A stretch of DNA of 64,000 nucleotides from Rothia halotolerans (GCF_004136635.1 NZ_NOIU01000001.1:1020930-1084929), one strand, 5' to 3'. Positions 1 to 8,745 are shown, counted from the first letter of the stretch. Numbers and translations: made by a program. The notes: generated by a model from the letters alone, not told the origin.

Positions 1-363
1 TCCGGTCGCCTCGAGCAGGAAGTGGTGGACCGTCTTGTGGACCCGGTGACCCGAGACGGTGAACCAGTAGTCGATCGACCCCAGCGGGGCGAGCATCCGG
101 CCCTCGATGCCGGTCTCCTCCTCGATCTCCCGGCAGGCGGCCTCCTCGTGCCCCTCCTCGCCCTCGGGATGGCCCTTGGGCAGGCACCACTCGAGCCGTC
201 CGCCCCGGTTGATGCGGGCGATGATCGCGACGGGGTGCCCGGGGGTCTCGAGATCGACGACGATGCCCCCGGCGGAGACTTCTTCCACCGTGGGCAGAGA
301 CGAAGCGGGCGTGAACGCCCGCTTCTTCGGTGCCCTGGGTACTGGAAAAGTCATACCGTCCAT
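1..363 (-). CDS. NUDIX hydrolase (3' end outside window)
   Basis: NUDIX-family hydrolase, expected to cleave a nucleoside diphosphate linked to another moiety. A complete Nudix box is visible around residues 63-87: KGHPEGEEGHEEAACREIEE followed by ETGI, matching GX5EX7REUXEEXGU with the metal-binding REIEEE core. The start at 363 (MDGMTFPV) has a GAGGAA Shine-Dalgarno 11 nt upstream; an in-frame ATG at 354 is an alternative. The frame stays open to the window edge, giving 121 visible codons. It is divergent from pcnA, the usual arrangement in actinobacteria. The substrate cannot be told from the sequence. Confidence 0.9.
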   Translation of the reverse strand, partial: MDGMTFPVPRAPKKRAFTPASSLPTVEEVSAGGIVVDLETPGHPVAIIARINRGGRLEWCLPKGHPEGEEGHEEAACREIEEETGIEGRMLAPLGSIDYWFTVSGHRVHKTVHHFLLEATG

Positions 364-490
364 TTTACAGAGTTCCTCTGCCGGTCGCGCTCCGCCCTCC
401 CCCGGCGGGGTCGGGCGCCTCCGGCCGGGCGTCCGGCAGCGCGGGGCCGGGCCCTCGCCCCCGGCGGTTTTCTGGCACGATTGAACGACC

Positions 491-1921
491 ATGGTTAACC
501 TCTTTGACAGTTCAGCGATACACCCCGCGGCCCTCGAGCTGGGCCGCCTCTTCGAGTCCGCGGGCTTCGAGCTCTCCCTCGTGGGGGGACCGGTGCGGGA
601 CCTCTTCCTCGGCTCGCAGGCGCTGGACCTCGACTTCACCACCAACGCGACGCCGGACGAGACCCTCGCGGTGGCCCGCGGCTGGGCGGACGCGCACTGG
701 GAGATCGGCCGCGACTTCGGCACCATCGGCCTGCGCCGGGGGGACGCGATGATCGAGGTGACCACCTACCGCGCCGAGGCCTACGACCCCGACTCCCGCA
801 AGCCCTCGGTGGCCTTCGGCAGGAAGCTGGAGGACGACCTCTTCCGGCGCGACTTCACCATCAACTCCATGGCCCTGCGCCTGCCCTCCCTCGAGCTGGT
901 GGACCCCTACGGCGGCATCAGCGACCTCTCCGCCGGCATCCTCAGGACCCCCGGCCGCCCCGAGGACTCCTTCTCCGACGACCCGCTGCGGATGATGCGC
1001 GCCGCCCGCTTCGCCTCCCGGCTGGACATCGATCCGGCGCCCGAGGTCGTCGCGGCGATGGAGGAGATGGCGGAGCGCATCGGGATCATTTCCGCCGAGC
1101 GGGTCCGGGACGAGCTGGTGAAGCTCATCAACGGGAGGAACCCGCGCCGCGGCGTCGACCTCATGGTGGACACCGGGCTGGCCGACCGCGTGCTGCCCGA
1201 GATCCCCGCCCTGAAGATGGAGATGGACGAGCACCACCGTCACAAGGACGTCTACCAGCACTCGTTGACGGTGCTCATGCAGGCCGCGGACCTGGAGACC
1301 GACGCCGAGGGCCCGGTCCCCGGCCCCGACTTCACCCTGCGCTTCGCGGCCCTGATGCACGACGTCGGCAAGCCCGCGACCCGCCGGGTGGAGCAGGGCG
1401 GCGCGGTCAGCTTCCGCCACCACGACGTCGTCGGCGCCAAGCAGGTCAAGAAGCGGATGCGCGAGCTGCGCTTCGACAACGAGACGATCAGGAACGTCGC
1501 GCGGCTGGTCGAGCTGCACATGCGCTTCTACGGATACGGCGACGCCGGGTGGACCGACTCCGCGGTGCGTCGCTACGTGCGCGACGCCGGCGACCAGCTG
1601 CAGCGGCTGCACCGCCTGACCCGCTCGGACGTGACCACGCGGAACAAGCGCAAGGCGCAGCGGCTGGAGTTCGCGTACGACGACCTGGAGCGCCGGATCG
1701 AGGAGCTCTCCGCCCAGGAGGAGCTGGAGGCCATCCGCCCCGAGCTGGACGGCCGGGAGATCATGGAGATCCTCGGCATCCCGCCGGGCCCCGAGGTGGG
1801 GGAGGCGTACAACCACCTCCTCAACCTCCGCCTGGACGAGGGGACCCTGGGGCACGACGTCGCCGTGGAGCGCCTGCGGGCGTGGTGGGCCGAGCGCGCC
1901 CGAGCGGAGCCTGGCAGTTGA
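491..1921 (+). CDS. pcnA: CCA tRNA nucleotidyltransferase
   Basis: Adds or repairs the 3'-terminal CCA of tRNAs. The N-terminal nucleotidyltransferase fold shows VGGPVRD (31-37) and the catalytic acidic pair DLD (46-48); the region FRRDFTIN follows. A C-terminal HD phosphohydrolase-like domain carries MHDVGK (H290, D291). The length of 476 aa is normal for actinobacterial class II CCA enzymes with an HD domain. The ATG at 491 directly precedes the conserved N-terminus; the 127-bp gap to the divergent NUDIX gene must hold both promoters. The gene is often labelled cca or pcnA; the family call is secure. Confidence 0.96.
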   Translation: MVNLFDSSAIHPAALELGRLFESAGFELSLVGGPVRDLFLGSQALDLDFTTNATPDETLAVARGWADAHWEIGRDFGTIGLRRGDAMIEVTTYRAEAYDPDSRKPSVAFGRKLEDDLFRRDFTINSMALRLPSLELVDPYGGISDLSAGILRTPGRPEDSFSDDPLRMMRAARFASRLDIDPAPEVVAAMEEMAERIGIISAERVRDELVKLINGRNPRRGVDLMVDTGLADRVLPEIPALKMEMDEHHRHKDVYQHSLTVLMQAADLETDAEGPVPGPDFTLRFAALMHDVGKPATRRVEQGGAVSFRHHDVVGAKQVKKRMRELRFDNETIRNVARLVELHMRFYGYGDAGWTDSAVRRYVRDAGDQLQRLHRLTRSDVTTRNKRKAQRLEFAYDDLERRIEELSAQEELEAIRPELDGREIMEILGIPPGPEVGEAYNHLLNLRLDEGTLGHDVAVERLRAWWAERARAEPGS

Positions 1922-2017
1922 CCCGGAGCCCCGTGTGTTTCGGGGCCGGGGTTTCGGAGAGGAAGCGGCGGATTGATAGCGTCGTGGGACAGTATTCCCG
2001 TCCACGATGAGGTACGC

Positions 2018-3553
2018 GTGTCCGATACCGGAGACAACCAAGACGCCCGCACGCCGGGGAACGCATCGGGCGGCTCGCCCGAACCGGGCAGCGCCCGGGC
2101 CCCCGGGGGACCGGGCGCGGGCTCTCCCTCCGACGGCCCCGCCGCGTCGGAGCCCCGGGAGACCGGGACCCCATGGGGAACGTCGCCCGGCTCCTCCGCT
2201 GCCGGGGCGTCCATCCCGGTCGCCAACGCGGCGCCGGAGGAGCCCGCCGAGGCCCCGTCCCGGAGGCCGCAGCGCACCACCGTCGGCGACTGGCTGGGGG
2301 CGGGCCTGACCGCCGTCGTCGCCTACGCCTCCATGCTGGTGGCCGCGGCGCTCATCTCGGTGATCCTCGTGGTGATGATGCGCGACGAGTCCGGGGACGC
2401 CTCGGGGACGCTCGCGGGTCAGGGCCTGTCCATGATCACCGACCAGTTCGGTGCCTATCCGTTCGTCGCGCTGCTCTTCCAGCTGGTCGCGATGGCGATG
2501 GGCGGCACCCTGTCCCTCCAGCTCCTCCAGAACGCGATGGGGCAGAGCGCCACGATCACGGCCTCGCTGCACGCCTTCCCCCTGCTCATCACCCTGGTGG
2601 GCTTCGTGGTCCTGTTCTACGCCTCTCGGATGCACGCTCGCCGGCAGCTGCGGCGCGGCGGCGCCCGGGTGGGAGGGACGCGCCTCTGGCTGACCTCCCT
2701 GATCGCCGGGCTCATCCTGGCGGCGCTCACCGTGGCCCTCACCCTCGTCCTGGCGGGCAGGGGCTCGATCACGGTCTACGTCCTCTCCCTGGAGTTCTGG
2801 TTCGACGCCATGAGCCCCCAGATGGTGCTGCTCCCCCTGATCGGCGGCACGCTCGTCTCCGGCTGGGCGCGCAGCTCCGTCGCGGCCCCCGGGCGGGGAC
2901 TCGTCGGCGAGACCGTCCGCGCCCTGGCGCCCGGCCTGGGCACCGCGGCGCGGCTGACGGGGATCTACGCGGGCGGCGTCGCCCTGGTCTCCCTGATCGT
3001 GCTGAGCGTCGTCGCCTTCGTGCAGGGCTCGCCGGCGGCGGGGCTCGGCACCCTCTTCTTCGGCCTCGTCGCGGTCGTGGAGATCATGGCCCTGGGCCAC
3101 CTCTCCGGCATCACCGCGCAGACGACGGCGCAGCTGGGCTACCAGCGGGACACTGCCTTCATCTGGTCCGCCCCCGTCCAGCAGTACGCCGACTTCTGGC
3201 TCATGCTGGTCTGGATCCCCATCGGGGTGGGTCTGCTGTGGCTCTCCCTCGCCTGGTCGCGGCGCCGGCCCCGGCCCGCGGCGCCGACCTCGTGGTTCGC
3301 GATGCCGCTGGCCTTCCTCCTGCTCGGCCTGCTGCTGATGTGGCTCGGGACCCTGCGCTTCTCCGACAGCGGCTTCGTGATGCAGGGCTTCTACGGGATC
3401 TCCCCGGCGTGGCTGACCCCGGCCTGCATGCTGGGATGGGGCTTCGTCGTCGAGCTCCTCGCCCGCTTCGTGGCGCCGCGGCTGACGCGCCGGCGCCGGC
3501 GCGCGGAGGCGGAGGGCGCGCAGGCCCGCGGGTCCGTGGAGGCGGACGGCTGA
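2018..3553 (+). CDS. Multi-pass membrane protein of unknown function
   Basis: Predicted membrane protein of 511 aa. The first ~90 residues are rich in Gly, Pro, Ser and Ala and look disordered and cytoplasmic. They are followed by about ten hydrophobic segments, beginning with GLTAVVAYASMLVAAALISV and ending near the Arg-rich C-terminus. The GTG at 2018 is preferred because ATGAGG lies 7 nt upstream; the frame opens earlier at 1973 without a ribosome site. The position after pcnA is where related genomes often carry large membrane proteins, but no family signature was recognised. It runs in the same direction as pcnA, about 100 bp downstream. Confidence 0.8.
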   Translation: MSDTGDNQDARTPGNASGGSPEPGSARAPGGPGAGSPSDGPAASEPRETGTPWGTSPGSSAAGASIPVANAAPEEPAEAPSRRPQRTTVGDWLGAGLTAVVAYASMLVAAALISVILVVMMRDESGDASGTLAGQGLSMITDQFGAYPFVALLFQLVAMAMGGTLSLQLLQNAMGQSATITASLHAFPLLITLVGFVVLFYASRMHARRQLRRGGARVGGTRLWLTSLIAGLILAALTVALTLVLAGRGSITVYVLSLEFWFDAMSPQMVLLPLIGGTLVSGWARSSVAAPGRGLVGETVRALAPGLGTAARLTGIYAGGVALVSLIVLSVVAFVQGSPAAGLGTLFFGLVAVVEIMALGHLSGITAQTTAQLGYQRDTAFIWSAPVQQYADFWLMLVWIPIGVGLLWLSLAWSRRRPRPAAPTSWFAMPLAFLLLGLLLMWLGTLRFSDSGFVMQGFYGISPAWLTPACMLGWGFVVELLARFVAPRLTRRRRRAEAEGAQARGSVEADG

Positions 3554-3584
3554 GGCCGAGGTAGAGCTGCCTCCACCCCTTCCT

Positions 3585-3612
3585 CATACCCCGGTATGAA
3601 ATCGTGCACGAT
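3585..3612. promoter_or_regulatory. Two adjacent palindromes, possible operator upstream of ABC exporter
   Basis: CATACCCCGGTATG (3585-3598) is a 14-bp palindrome and ATCGTGCACGAT (3601-3612) is a 12-bp perfect palindrome two bases further on. They lie between the upstream membrane gene and the ABC exporter genes, ahead of a -10-like TAGGGT at 3649. Adjacent palindromes of this size suggest a regulator-binding site, but no regulator gene is next to the exporter. Confidence 0.4.
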
Positions 3613-3642
3613 CCCCCGAGAACCCGACGTTCTCGGGGGATC
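3610..3642 (+). terminator. Strong hairpin between 2018 gene and ABC exporter
   Basis: GATCCCCCGAGAAC pairs perfectly with GTTCTCGGGGGATC (14 bp) around a CCGAC loop. There is no long T-run, as is common in high-GC actinobacteria. It probably ends transcription of the upstream membrane-protein gene. The sequence TTATAGGGTT just after it could be the -10 of the exporter promoter. Confidence 0.6.
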
Positions 3643-3701
3643 GGCTTATAGGGTTGGGGAGAAGACGTCAGCCCGGTTCGCCGGGAAGGGAAGGAGACAC
3701 C

Positions 3702-4793
3702 ATGATCGAGGTCTCGGGCCTCACCAAGACCTACGGTGCCAAAAGAGCGGTGGACGACATCAGCTTCACCGTTCAGCCCGGACAGGTGACGGGCTTCCTG
3801 GGCCCCAACGGCGCGGGGAAGTCCACCACCATGCGCATGATCCTCGGCCTGGAGCGCCCCACCTCGGGCACCGCCCTGGTGGAGGGCAAACCGTACCGCA
3901 AGCTTGCCTCCCCGCTGACCACCGTCGGCTCCCTCCTGGAGGCCAAGGCCGTGCACCCGCGTCGCACCGGGGCGAACCACCTCCGGGCGATGGCGGCGAC
4001 GCACGGCCTCCCCAAGAGCCGCGTGGACGAGGTCATCGACATCACCGGCCTCTCCTCCGCCGCCAAGAAGAAGGTCGGCGGCTACTCCCTCGGCATGGGC
4101 CAGCGGCTGGGCATCGCCTCCGCGATCCTCGGGGACCCCTCCGTGGTCATCCTGGACGAGCCGGTCAACGGCCTGGATCCCGAGGGCGTCATCTGGGTCC
4201 GCCAGATGGCCCGCTTCCTCGCCTCCGAGGGCAAGACCGTCTTCCTCTCCTCCCACCTCATGTCGGAGATGGCGCAGACGGCCGACCACCTGATCGTCAT
4301 CGGCCAGGGGAGGATCCTGGCCGACCAGCCGCTCGAGGAGTTCCTCAACCAGGCCGGCGACGAGCGCGTGCTGGTCCGCACCGACGAGGCCGACGCCTTC
4401 GCCGGCGTCCTCCAGCGCGAGGGCCTGCGGGTGGATCCGCACGACGGCGGCCTCATGGTCCACGGCAACGGCCGCCAGGTCGCCGAGCGCGCGCAGGCCG
4501 AGGGCGTCCTCCTCTACGAGATCAGCCCCCAGCACGCCTCGCTGGAGCAGGTCTACATGGCGATGACCCAGGACTCGGTGGAGTACCGCTCCGCCGACCC
4601 GGCCGCCGGCCTCGCTCCGCACCAGCCGGCCCCGGACACCGACGCCGGGCAGGGCGCGCACGCCGCGGACGCTCCGGTGGACGCCCCCGCCTCCACGGGG
4701 AGCGTCCCCGCCGCCCCCGCCGCGGGAGACGACGCCGACTACACCCCCGCCCACTCCTCGCAGCAGACCCCCTGGAACCAGGAGGAGAAGTAG
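3702..4793 (+). CDS. ABC transporter ATP-binding protein (BcrA-type exporter)
   Basis: ATPase subunit of a two-component ABC exporter of the bacitracin/daunorubicin type. Walker A GPNGAGKST is at residues 34-42, the signature-like GGYSLGMGQ at 127-135, and Walker B with its DE at about 148-162 (VVILDEPVNGLDPEG). A His switch is seen in LSSHLMSE. At 363 aa it is ~50 residues longer than typical because of an Ala/Pro/Asp-rich C-terminal tail. The ATG at 3702 follows AAGGAGA, which rules out the longer frame from 3654. Its stop abuts the permease start, so the two are co-translated. The exported substrate is unknown. Confidence 0.92.
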   Translation: MIEVSGLTKTYGAKRAVDDISFTVQPGQVTGFLGPNGAGKSTTMRMILGLERPTSGTALVEGKPYRKLASPLTTVGSLLEAKAVHPRRTGANHLRAMAATHGLPKSRVDEVIDITGLSSAAKKKVGGYSLGMGQRLGIASAILGDPSVVILDEPVNGLDPEGVIWVRQMARFLASEGKTVFLSSHLMSEMAQTADHLIVIGQGRILADQPLEEFLNQAGDERVLVRTDEADAFAGVLQREGLRVDPHDGGLMVHGNGRQVAERAQAEGVLLYEISPQHASLEQVYMAMTQDSVEYRSADPAAGLAPHQPAPDTDAGQGAHAADAPVDAPASTGSVPAAPAAGDDADYTPAHSSQQTPWNQEEK

Positions 4794-5717
4794 ATGATGA
4801 GCACCCAGACAGCGACCCCCGCCAACCCGGCGGCCCCCTCCGGTGCCCGCCCGTCCTACCGCCTGACCTTCCTGGGCGTGCTGCGCTCGGAGTTCCTGAA
4901 GTTCCGCACCCTGGTGTCCAGCTGGGTGCTGGTGATCGTCACCGTGGTGGCCATGATCGGCCTGGGCGCCCTCTTCGCCTATGTGGCGGTGGTCCAGGTG
5001 GGCTTCAACGAGGACATCCAGCAGCAGATGGAGAGCGACCCCCAGCTCGGCGGGGAGATGGCGGCGATGCCGGACCCGATGGACTTCGCCCTCCAGTCAC
5101 CCGCCGCGGGCGTGACCCTGGCCTACCTCATCCTGGGGGCGCTGGCCGTCGTCGTCATCGCCTCGGAGTTCGGCACCCGGTCGATCACCTCGACCTTCAC
5201 CGCCGCGCCTAAGCGCGCCGAGGTATATATCGCCAAGGCTATCGTCATCGGCGTCTACTCCGCCGTGATCGCGGTGATCTCCGTGCTCGGCGCGTGGCTG
5301 GTGGCCCAGCCGATCCTGTCCCAGGAGGACCTGACCTTCAGCCTCTGGCGCGAGGACGTGTGGTTCAACATCCTGGGCGTCGTCGTGATCTTCGTCCTCA
5401 CCGCCTGGATGGGCATGGGGCTCGGCGCCCTGGTGCGGAACAATGCGGGCGCCATCGTGATCCTCGTGGTGCTCCTGTTCGTCACGGCCATCATCTTCTC
5501 GATGCTGCCCTGGGACTGGGCCAAGGACTTCACGCAGTACCTGCCGCAGTCGCTGGCGGGCATCCTCGGCAACCCGGTCGAGCCGTCCGACGCGACGCAG
5601 ACGGCCACCGAGGGGGACGCTCCCGGCTACGTGGAAGCGGGACTCTGGTACGCGGTGTGGTGCGGCGTGCCGCTGGTGGCGGGGCTGTTCAGCTTCACCT
5701 CCCGCGATCCGAAGTAA
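4794..5717 (+). CDS. ABC-2 type transporter permease
   Basis: Membrane subunit (307 aa) partnering the ATPase immediately upstream; the start codon directly follows the ATPase stop and its ribosome site GGAGGAG lies inside the ATPase gene. About six hydrophobic segments are seen, for example VLVIVTVVAMIGLGALFAYV (~41-60) and VILVVLLFVTAIIFSMLPW (~222-240). The order of a short N-terminal helix, a long extracytoplasmic loop (residues ~60-100) and five C-terminal helices fits ABC-2 permeases. Residues E-F-G-T-R after helix 2 are a common motif of this family. Substrate unknown. Confidence 0.9.
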   Translation: MMSTQTATPANPAAPSGARPSYRLTFLGVLRSEFLKFRTLVSSWVLVIVTVVAMIGLGALFAYVAVVQVGFNEDIQQQMESDPQLGGEMAAMPDPMDFALQSPAAGVTLAYLILGALAVVVIASEFGTRSITSTFTAAPKRAEVYIAKAIVIGVYSAVIAVISVLGAWLVAQPILSQEDLTFSLWREDVWFNILGVVVIFVLTAWMGMGLGALVRNNAGAIVILVVLLFVTAIIFSMLPWDWAKDFTQYLPQSLAGILGNPVEPSDATQTATEGDAPGYVEAGLWYAVWCGVPLVAGLFSFTSRDPK

Positions 5718-5739
5718 CCTCTCCCTAGAGCTCGCAGCA

Positions 5740-5772
5740 CGCGAGGGCCCTCCCTGTGGGAGGGCCCTCGCG
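5740..5772 (+). terminator. Terminator after ABC exporter operon
   Basis: CGCGAGGGCCCTCCC and GGGAGGGCCCTCGCG form a perfect 15-bp stem with a TGT loop, 22 bases after the permease stop. No T-run follows, but the stem is strong enough to act as a terminator in a high-GC genome. Confidence 0.75.
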
Positions 5773-5842
5773 CGCATCCGCCCGGCGTCGTGACTCCCCG
5801 GCAGTCCCGGCGCCGAGCCCCCTCCGGAAAGGTCCACCGCCC

Positions 5843-7108
5843 ATGACGCCCCAGGTCCTTAGGTCGCCGCGCGAGGCCGCGCGCCGGGTGCGGCTGGGGC
5901 TGCTCACCCGCGGCGAGGTCAGGTCGGTGCGGCGCCGCCTGGTCTGGACGGCGTTCTCCCTCGTGGTCATCGCGGCGCTGGTCGCCGCGATCGGCAACAC
6001 CTTCCTGGTGAACCACACGCCCGAGCAGGCGGTGGAGAACTACCTCGCCGAGCTGCGGGACGGGCGGTACCTCAGCGGGATCGGCAAGGGGGCCTACGGC
6101 GAGCCGGCGATGAGCTACCTCTCCGACGCCGCCTACGCCGGCGCCTCCGGGCGGGTCGAGGCGTTCACGCTGGTGGGCATCGACGGCGCCGGGCAGAAGG
6201 ACCGCAGGAACGTGACCGCGCTGGTCAAGACCTCGGAGGGAACGACGGCGCAGACCCTGCCGGTGCGCCGGATCGACCGGCCCGGCCCCTTCTACGACTC
6301 GTGGGAGGTGGAGGGCCCCCGCTACGGCACGATCGAGGTGAGCTCCAACGTGATGGTCCCTGTCATGGGGGTGAACGGCGTCGTCGCCAACCTCCGCCAC
6401 GGCGAGACGGGCCTCTCCGAGAGCGGGTACGGCGTGCTGGAGCGCTCCCCGGAGCCGGGCTTCCCGCACGGGGCCCTCCAGGCCTCGCTCGGGCGGGTCC
6501 CGGCCGCGCCGGGGGTGGAGCCCGAGGGCCCGCGGGAGGTCGCCGTCCACTGGCGCTTCCCGGCCCTGCCCGGGGACTACCGCTACGACGCGACCGGCCT
6601 GCCGTACTACTCGCTGCGCACGGAGCCCCCCGTGACCGGCGTCGGGATGCGCGACGACGCCGCCCACCGCGTCGACCTCCCGCTGCGCCCCTCCCCGCGG
6701 ATGTGGTCCGAGGTCGACGAGAGGATCCAGGAGTGGTTGGCCACCTGCGAGGCCTCGACCTCCCCCGATCCCGCGGGCTGCCCCGGCAGCACGGCGCTCG
6801 AGCGGGGGGAGGTCGAGCGGGAGGACATGGAGAACGTGCAGTGGCGGCTGCTGGGCCGCCCCGCCCTATCACTGATGCAGGACTCCGAGGGCGACCCCAC
6901 GGGGCGGACCTGGGTGGCCAGCCGGCACGCCCCGGCGCGGATGGAGCTGACGTACGACGTCGGCGGTCAGGCCCGTAGTGAAACCCTGAGCTTCCCGATC
7001 GATGCGCGGGTAGTCTCGGACGGGAGAACAGCACACATCACGGCAGGGCTGCCGAGCGTGCAGGACTCGCAGGCGCCCCTGATGGACCGCAGCGGAGACG
7101 AATCATGA
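5843..7108 (+). CDS. Membrane-anchored extracytoplasmic protein, unknown function
   Basis: Protein of 421 aa with one predicted transmembrane segment near the N-terminus (about residues 37-57, VWTAFSLVVIAALVAAIGNTF) and a large domain beyond it, so type II membrane topology is likely. The remainder is soluble and Pro/Gly-rich with two Cys (ATCEASTSPDPAGCPG) that could form an extracytoplasmic disulfide. The ATG at 5843 follows GGAAAGG; the frame is open from 5756 but without a ribosome site. Its last four bases overlap the TM2 gene (ATGA), so the two are translationally coupled and may act together. No family was recognised. Confidence 0.75.
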   Translation: MTPQVLRSPREAARRVRLGLLTRGEVRSVRRRLVWTAFSLVVIAALVAAIGNTFLVNHTPEQAVENYLAELRDGRYLSGIGKGAYGEPAMSYLSDAAYAGASGRVEAFTLVGIDGAGQKDRRNVTALVKTSEGTTAQTLPVRRIDRPGPFYDSWEVEGPRYGTIEVSSNVMVPVMGVNGVVANLRHGETGLSESGYGVLERSPEPGFPHGALQASLGRVPAAPGVEPEGPREVAVHWRFPALPGDYRYDATGLPYYSLRTEPPVTGVGMRDDAAHRVDLPLRPSPRMWSEVDERIQEWLATCEASTSPDPAGCPGSTALERGEVEREDMENVQWRLLGRPALSLMQDSEGDPTGRTWVASRHAPARMELTYDVGGQARSETLSFPIDARVVSDGRTAHITAGLPSVQDSQAPLMDRSGDES

Positions 7109-7467
7109 GCTACGAGGAACCAGAGCACTACACGCCGCGCTACTTCGACGGCAGCCGCCGGAGCCGGCCGGCCGCCACGGATCCGGGGGCCTACGCGCGC
7201 CCCGTCTACATCCGGCCCAAGTCGATGCTGGTCGCCTACCTCCTCTGGCTCTTCCTGGGCGTCTTCGGCATCCACAAGCTGTACCTGGCCCAGCCGTTCC
7301 AGTTCGTCTTCTACCTCATCCTGCACGGGCTGGGGTGGCTGCTCGCGGCGATCTTCATCGGCTACCTCTTCTTCGGCATCCTGGCGCTGCTCCTGCTGAT
7401 CGACATCGTCGCGATCCCACTGCGGGTCGGCAGCCTCAACGCGCGGATGACCCGCCGGGCGTACTGA
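7105..7467 (+). CDS. TM2 domain-containing protein
   Basis: Small membrane protein of 120 aa. Residues ~40-105 form a TM2 domain: a KSMLVAYLLWLFLGVFGIHK helix, the short GIHKLYLA turn typical of the family, and a second long hydrophobic stretch ending in IVAIPLRV. The N-terminal ~38 residues are polar and Tyr/Arg-rich. TM2 proteins are widespread but their bacterial function is not settled. The start overlaps the preceding gene by four bases. The C-terminus RRAY is cytoplasmic under the positive-inside rule. Confidence 0.88.
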   Translation: MSYEEPEHYTPRYFDGSRRSRPAATDPGAYARPVYIRPKSMLVAYLLWLFLGVFGIHKLYLAQPFQFVFYLILHGLGWLLAAIFIGYLFFGILALLLLIDIVAIPLRVGSLNARMTRRAY

Positions 7468-7504
7468 CCGCGGCCGGCCGGGCCGCCGGCGTCGTGAGCT
7501 GCGT

Positions 7505-7543
7505 CCCAGGCGCCTGGGCCGGAGAGGCCCGGTGCTGTACCCT
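7505..7543 (+). promoter_or_regulatory. Palindrome and possible -10 ahead of the rpsF operon
   Basis: A perfect 14-bp palindrome CCCAGGCGCCTGGG (7505-7518) is followed by TACCCT at 7538-7543, which resembles the TANNNT -10 of this genome. No clear -35 is present at 17 bp. Transcription from here would produce a ~110-nt leader ahead of rpsF that contains the hairpins described next. Confidence 0.4.
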
Positions 7544-7561
7544 GGGGAGAGTCTGTGCCGT

Positions 7562-7657
7562 CTCGGCTCGTAAGAGCCGAGGGCACGCAACGCACATGCG
7601 AACCTCCTGCTACGGAAAGACCGTAGCCGCCAGAGACCAAAGGAGGTGGGTTCAAAC
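7562..7657 (+). ncRNA. rpsF leader with S6:S18-type autoregulatory motif
   Basis: The leader has a perfect 8-bp hairpin CTCGGCTC-GTAA-GAGCCGAG (7562-7581), then a second structure over the ribosome site. In that, CTACGG-AAAGA-CCGTAG (7610-7626) is an inner hairpin immediately followed by CCG (7627-7629), enclosed by an outer pairing of GAACCTCC (7600-7607) with the GGAGGTGGGTTC that holds the Shine-Dalgarno (7642-7653). A hairpin followed by an unpaired CCG inside an outer helix is the known layout of the S6:S18-binding leader, by which surplus S6-S18 complex represses the operon. The match is by eye, without covariance scoring. Confidence 0.65.
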
Positions 7658-7957
7658 ATGCGTGATTACGAACTCATGGCCATCATCAACCCCGAGGTTG
7701 AAGACCGCGCCGTCGAGCCGACCCTCAACAAGTTCCTCGACGTCGTCCGCAAGGGCAACGGCACGGTGGAGAACATCGACATCTGGGGCCGCCGTCGGCT
7801 CGCCTACGAGATCCAGAAGAAGACCGAGGGCATCTACGCCGTCGTCACCTTCTCCTCGGAGCCCGACGTCGCCAAGGAGCTGGACCGCGTTCTGAGCCTG
7901 AACGAGTCCATCATGCGCACCAAGATCATCCGCCCGGAAGAGCAGAAGATCTCCTAG
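7658..7957 (+). CDS. rpsF: 30S ribosomal protein S6
   Basis: bS6, which binds S18 in the platform of the 30S subunit. The 99-aa product begins [16 protein letters not shown] and contains the conserved [11 protein letters not shown] stretch and an [11 protein letters not shown] helix. The ATG at 7658 is preferred over the in-frame start at 7646 because AGGAGGTGGG lies 8 nt before it. It is the first gene of the rpsF-ssb-rpsR-rplI operon, and the leader motif suggests feedback control by its own product with S18. Confidence 0.97.
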   Translation: MRDYELMAIINPEVEDRAVEPTLNKFLDVVRKGNGTVENIDIWGRRRLAYEIQKKTEGIYAVVTFSSEPDVAKELDRVLSLNESIMRTKIIRPEEQKIS

Positions 7958-8043
7958 TTTCCACATCCCGCCCGGAATCGGCGCGCGCCGCCGGATCCGG
8001 TGCTTGACTGGAAGCATCACCCATACGACTGAAGGAGGTCATG

Positions 8044-8658
8044 ATGGCCGGAGAAACCATCATCACGGTTGTCGGCAACCTCACCGCCGACCCTGAACTG
8101 CGCTTCACCCCCTCGGGTGCCGCGGTTGCGAACTTCACGATCGCCTCGACCCCCCGCACCTACGACCGCCAGTCCGGCGAGTGGAAGGACCAGGAGGCCC
8201 TGTTCCTGCGCTGCTCGATCTGGCGCGAGGCCGCGGAGAACGTCGCGGAGTCCCTGACCAAGGGGCAGCGAGTGGTCGCCCAGGGCCGGCTCAAGGCTCG
8301 GTCGTATGAGACCAAGGAGGGCGAGCGCCGCACCTCCATGGAGCTGGACGTCGACGAGATCGGCCCCTCGCTCCGCTTCGCCACCGCCACCGTCAACCGC
8401 AACCAGCGCTCCGGAGGGGGCAACTTCGGTGGCGGCCAGGGCGGCTTCGGTGGAGGCAACCCCGGCGGTGGCCAGGGCGGCTTTGGTGGAAACCAGGGCG
8501 GCGGCAATGGCTACGGCGGAAACGGCTTCAACCAGGGGGGCGACCCCAATCGCGGAGGCGGCCAGCAGGCGGCGCCCGCGGCGGACCCCTGGGGCCAGAA
8601 CTCCGGCGGAGGCAACTACGACTGGAGCGCTGGCCAGGACGACGAACCGCCGTTCTAA
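8044..8658 (+). CDS. ssb: Single-stranded DNA-binding protein
   Basis: Essential ssDNA-binding protein, 204 aa. The N-terminal OB-fold (residues 1-~110) begins [20 protein letters not shown] and includes [18 protein letters not shown]. It is followed by a ~75-residue linker made of Gly-rich repeats of the GGGQGGFGG type, and the conserved acidic tip DDEPPF, which docks partner proteins. Two ATGs are adjacent (8041, 8044); the second gives better spacing (5 nt) from AAGGAGG. It lies between rpsF and rpsR in the standard operon. Confidence 0.96.
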   Translation: MAGETIITVVGNLTADPELRFTPSGAAVANFTIASTPRTYDRQSGEWKDQEALFLRCSIWREAAENVAESLTKGQRVVAQGRLKARSYETKEGERRTSMELDVDEIGPSLRFATATVNRNQRSGGGNFGGGQGGFGGGNPGGGQGGFGGNQGGGNGYGGNGFNQGGDPNRGGGQQAAPAADPWGQNSGGGNYDWSAGQDDEPPF

Positions 8659-8697
8659 GCCGGGGCGCGACGCTCAACCCCACTCCCATTCACCCAT

Positions 8698-8719
8698 CCC
8701 GCGGTGTCAAGACCGCGGG
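8698..8719 (+). other. Intra-operon hairpin between ssb and rpsR
   Basis: CCCGCGGT-GTCAAG-ACCGCGGG forms a perfect 8-bp stem in the 87-bp gap before rpsR, ending 26 nt before its start. It has no T-run and sits inside an operon, so it may act as a processing or stability element rather than a full terminator. Confidence 0.45.
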
Positions 8720-8745
8720 CTCCATATCCATGAAGGAGCACCACG

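Noticed and set aside
512..3100. 862-aa open frame on the minus strand
   Set aside because: It lies antisense to pcnA and the following membrane gene, is rich in Gly/Arg/Ala/His typical of high-GC shadow frames, and has no motif or ribosome site.
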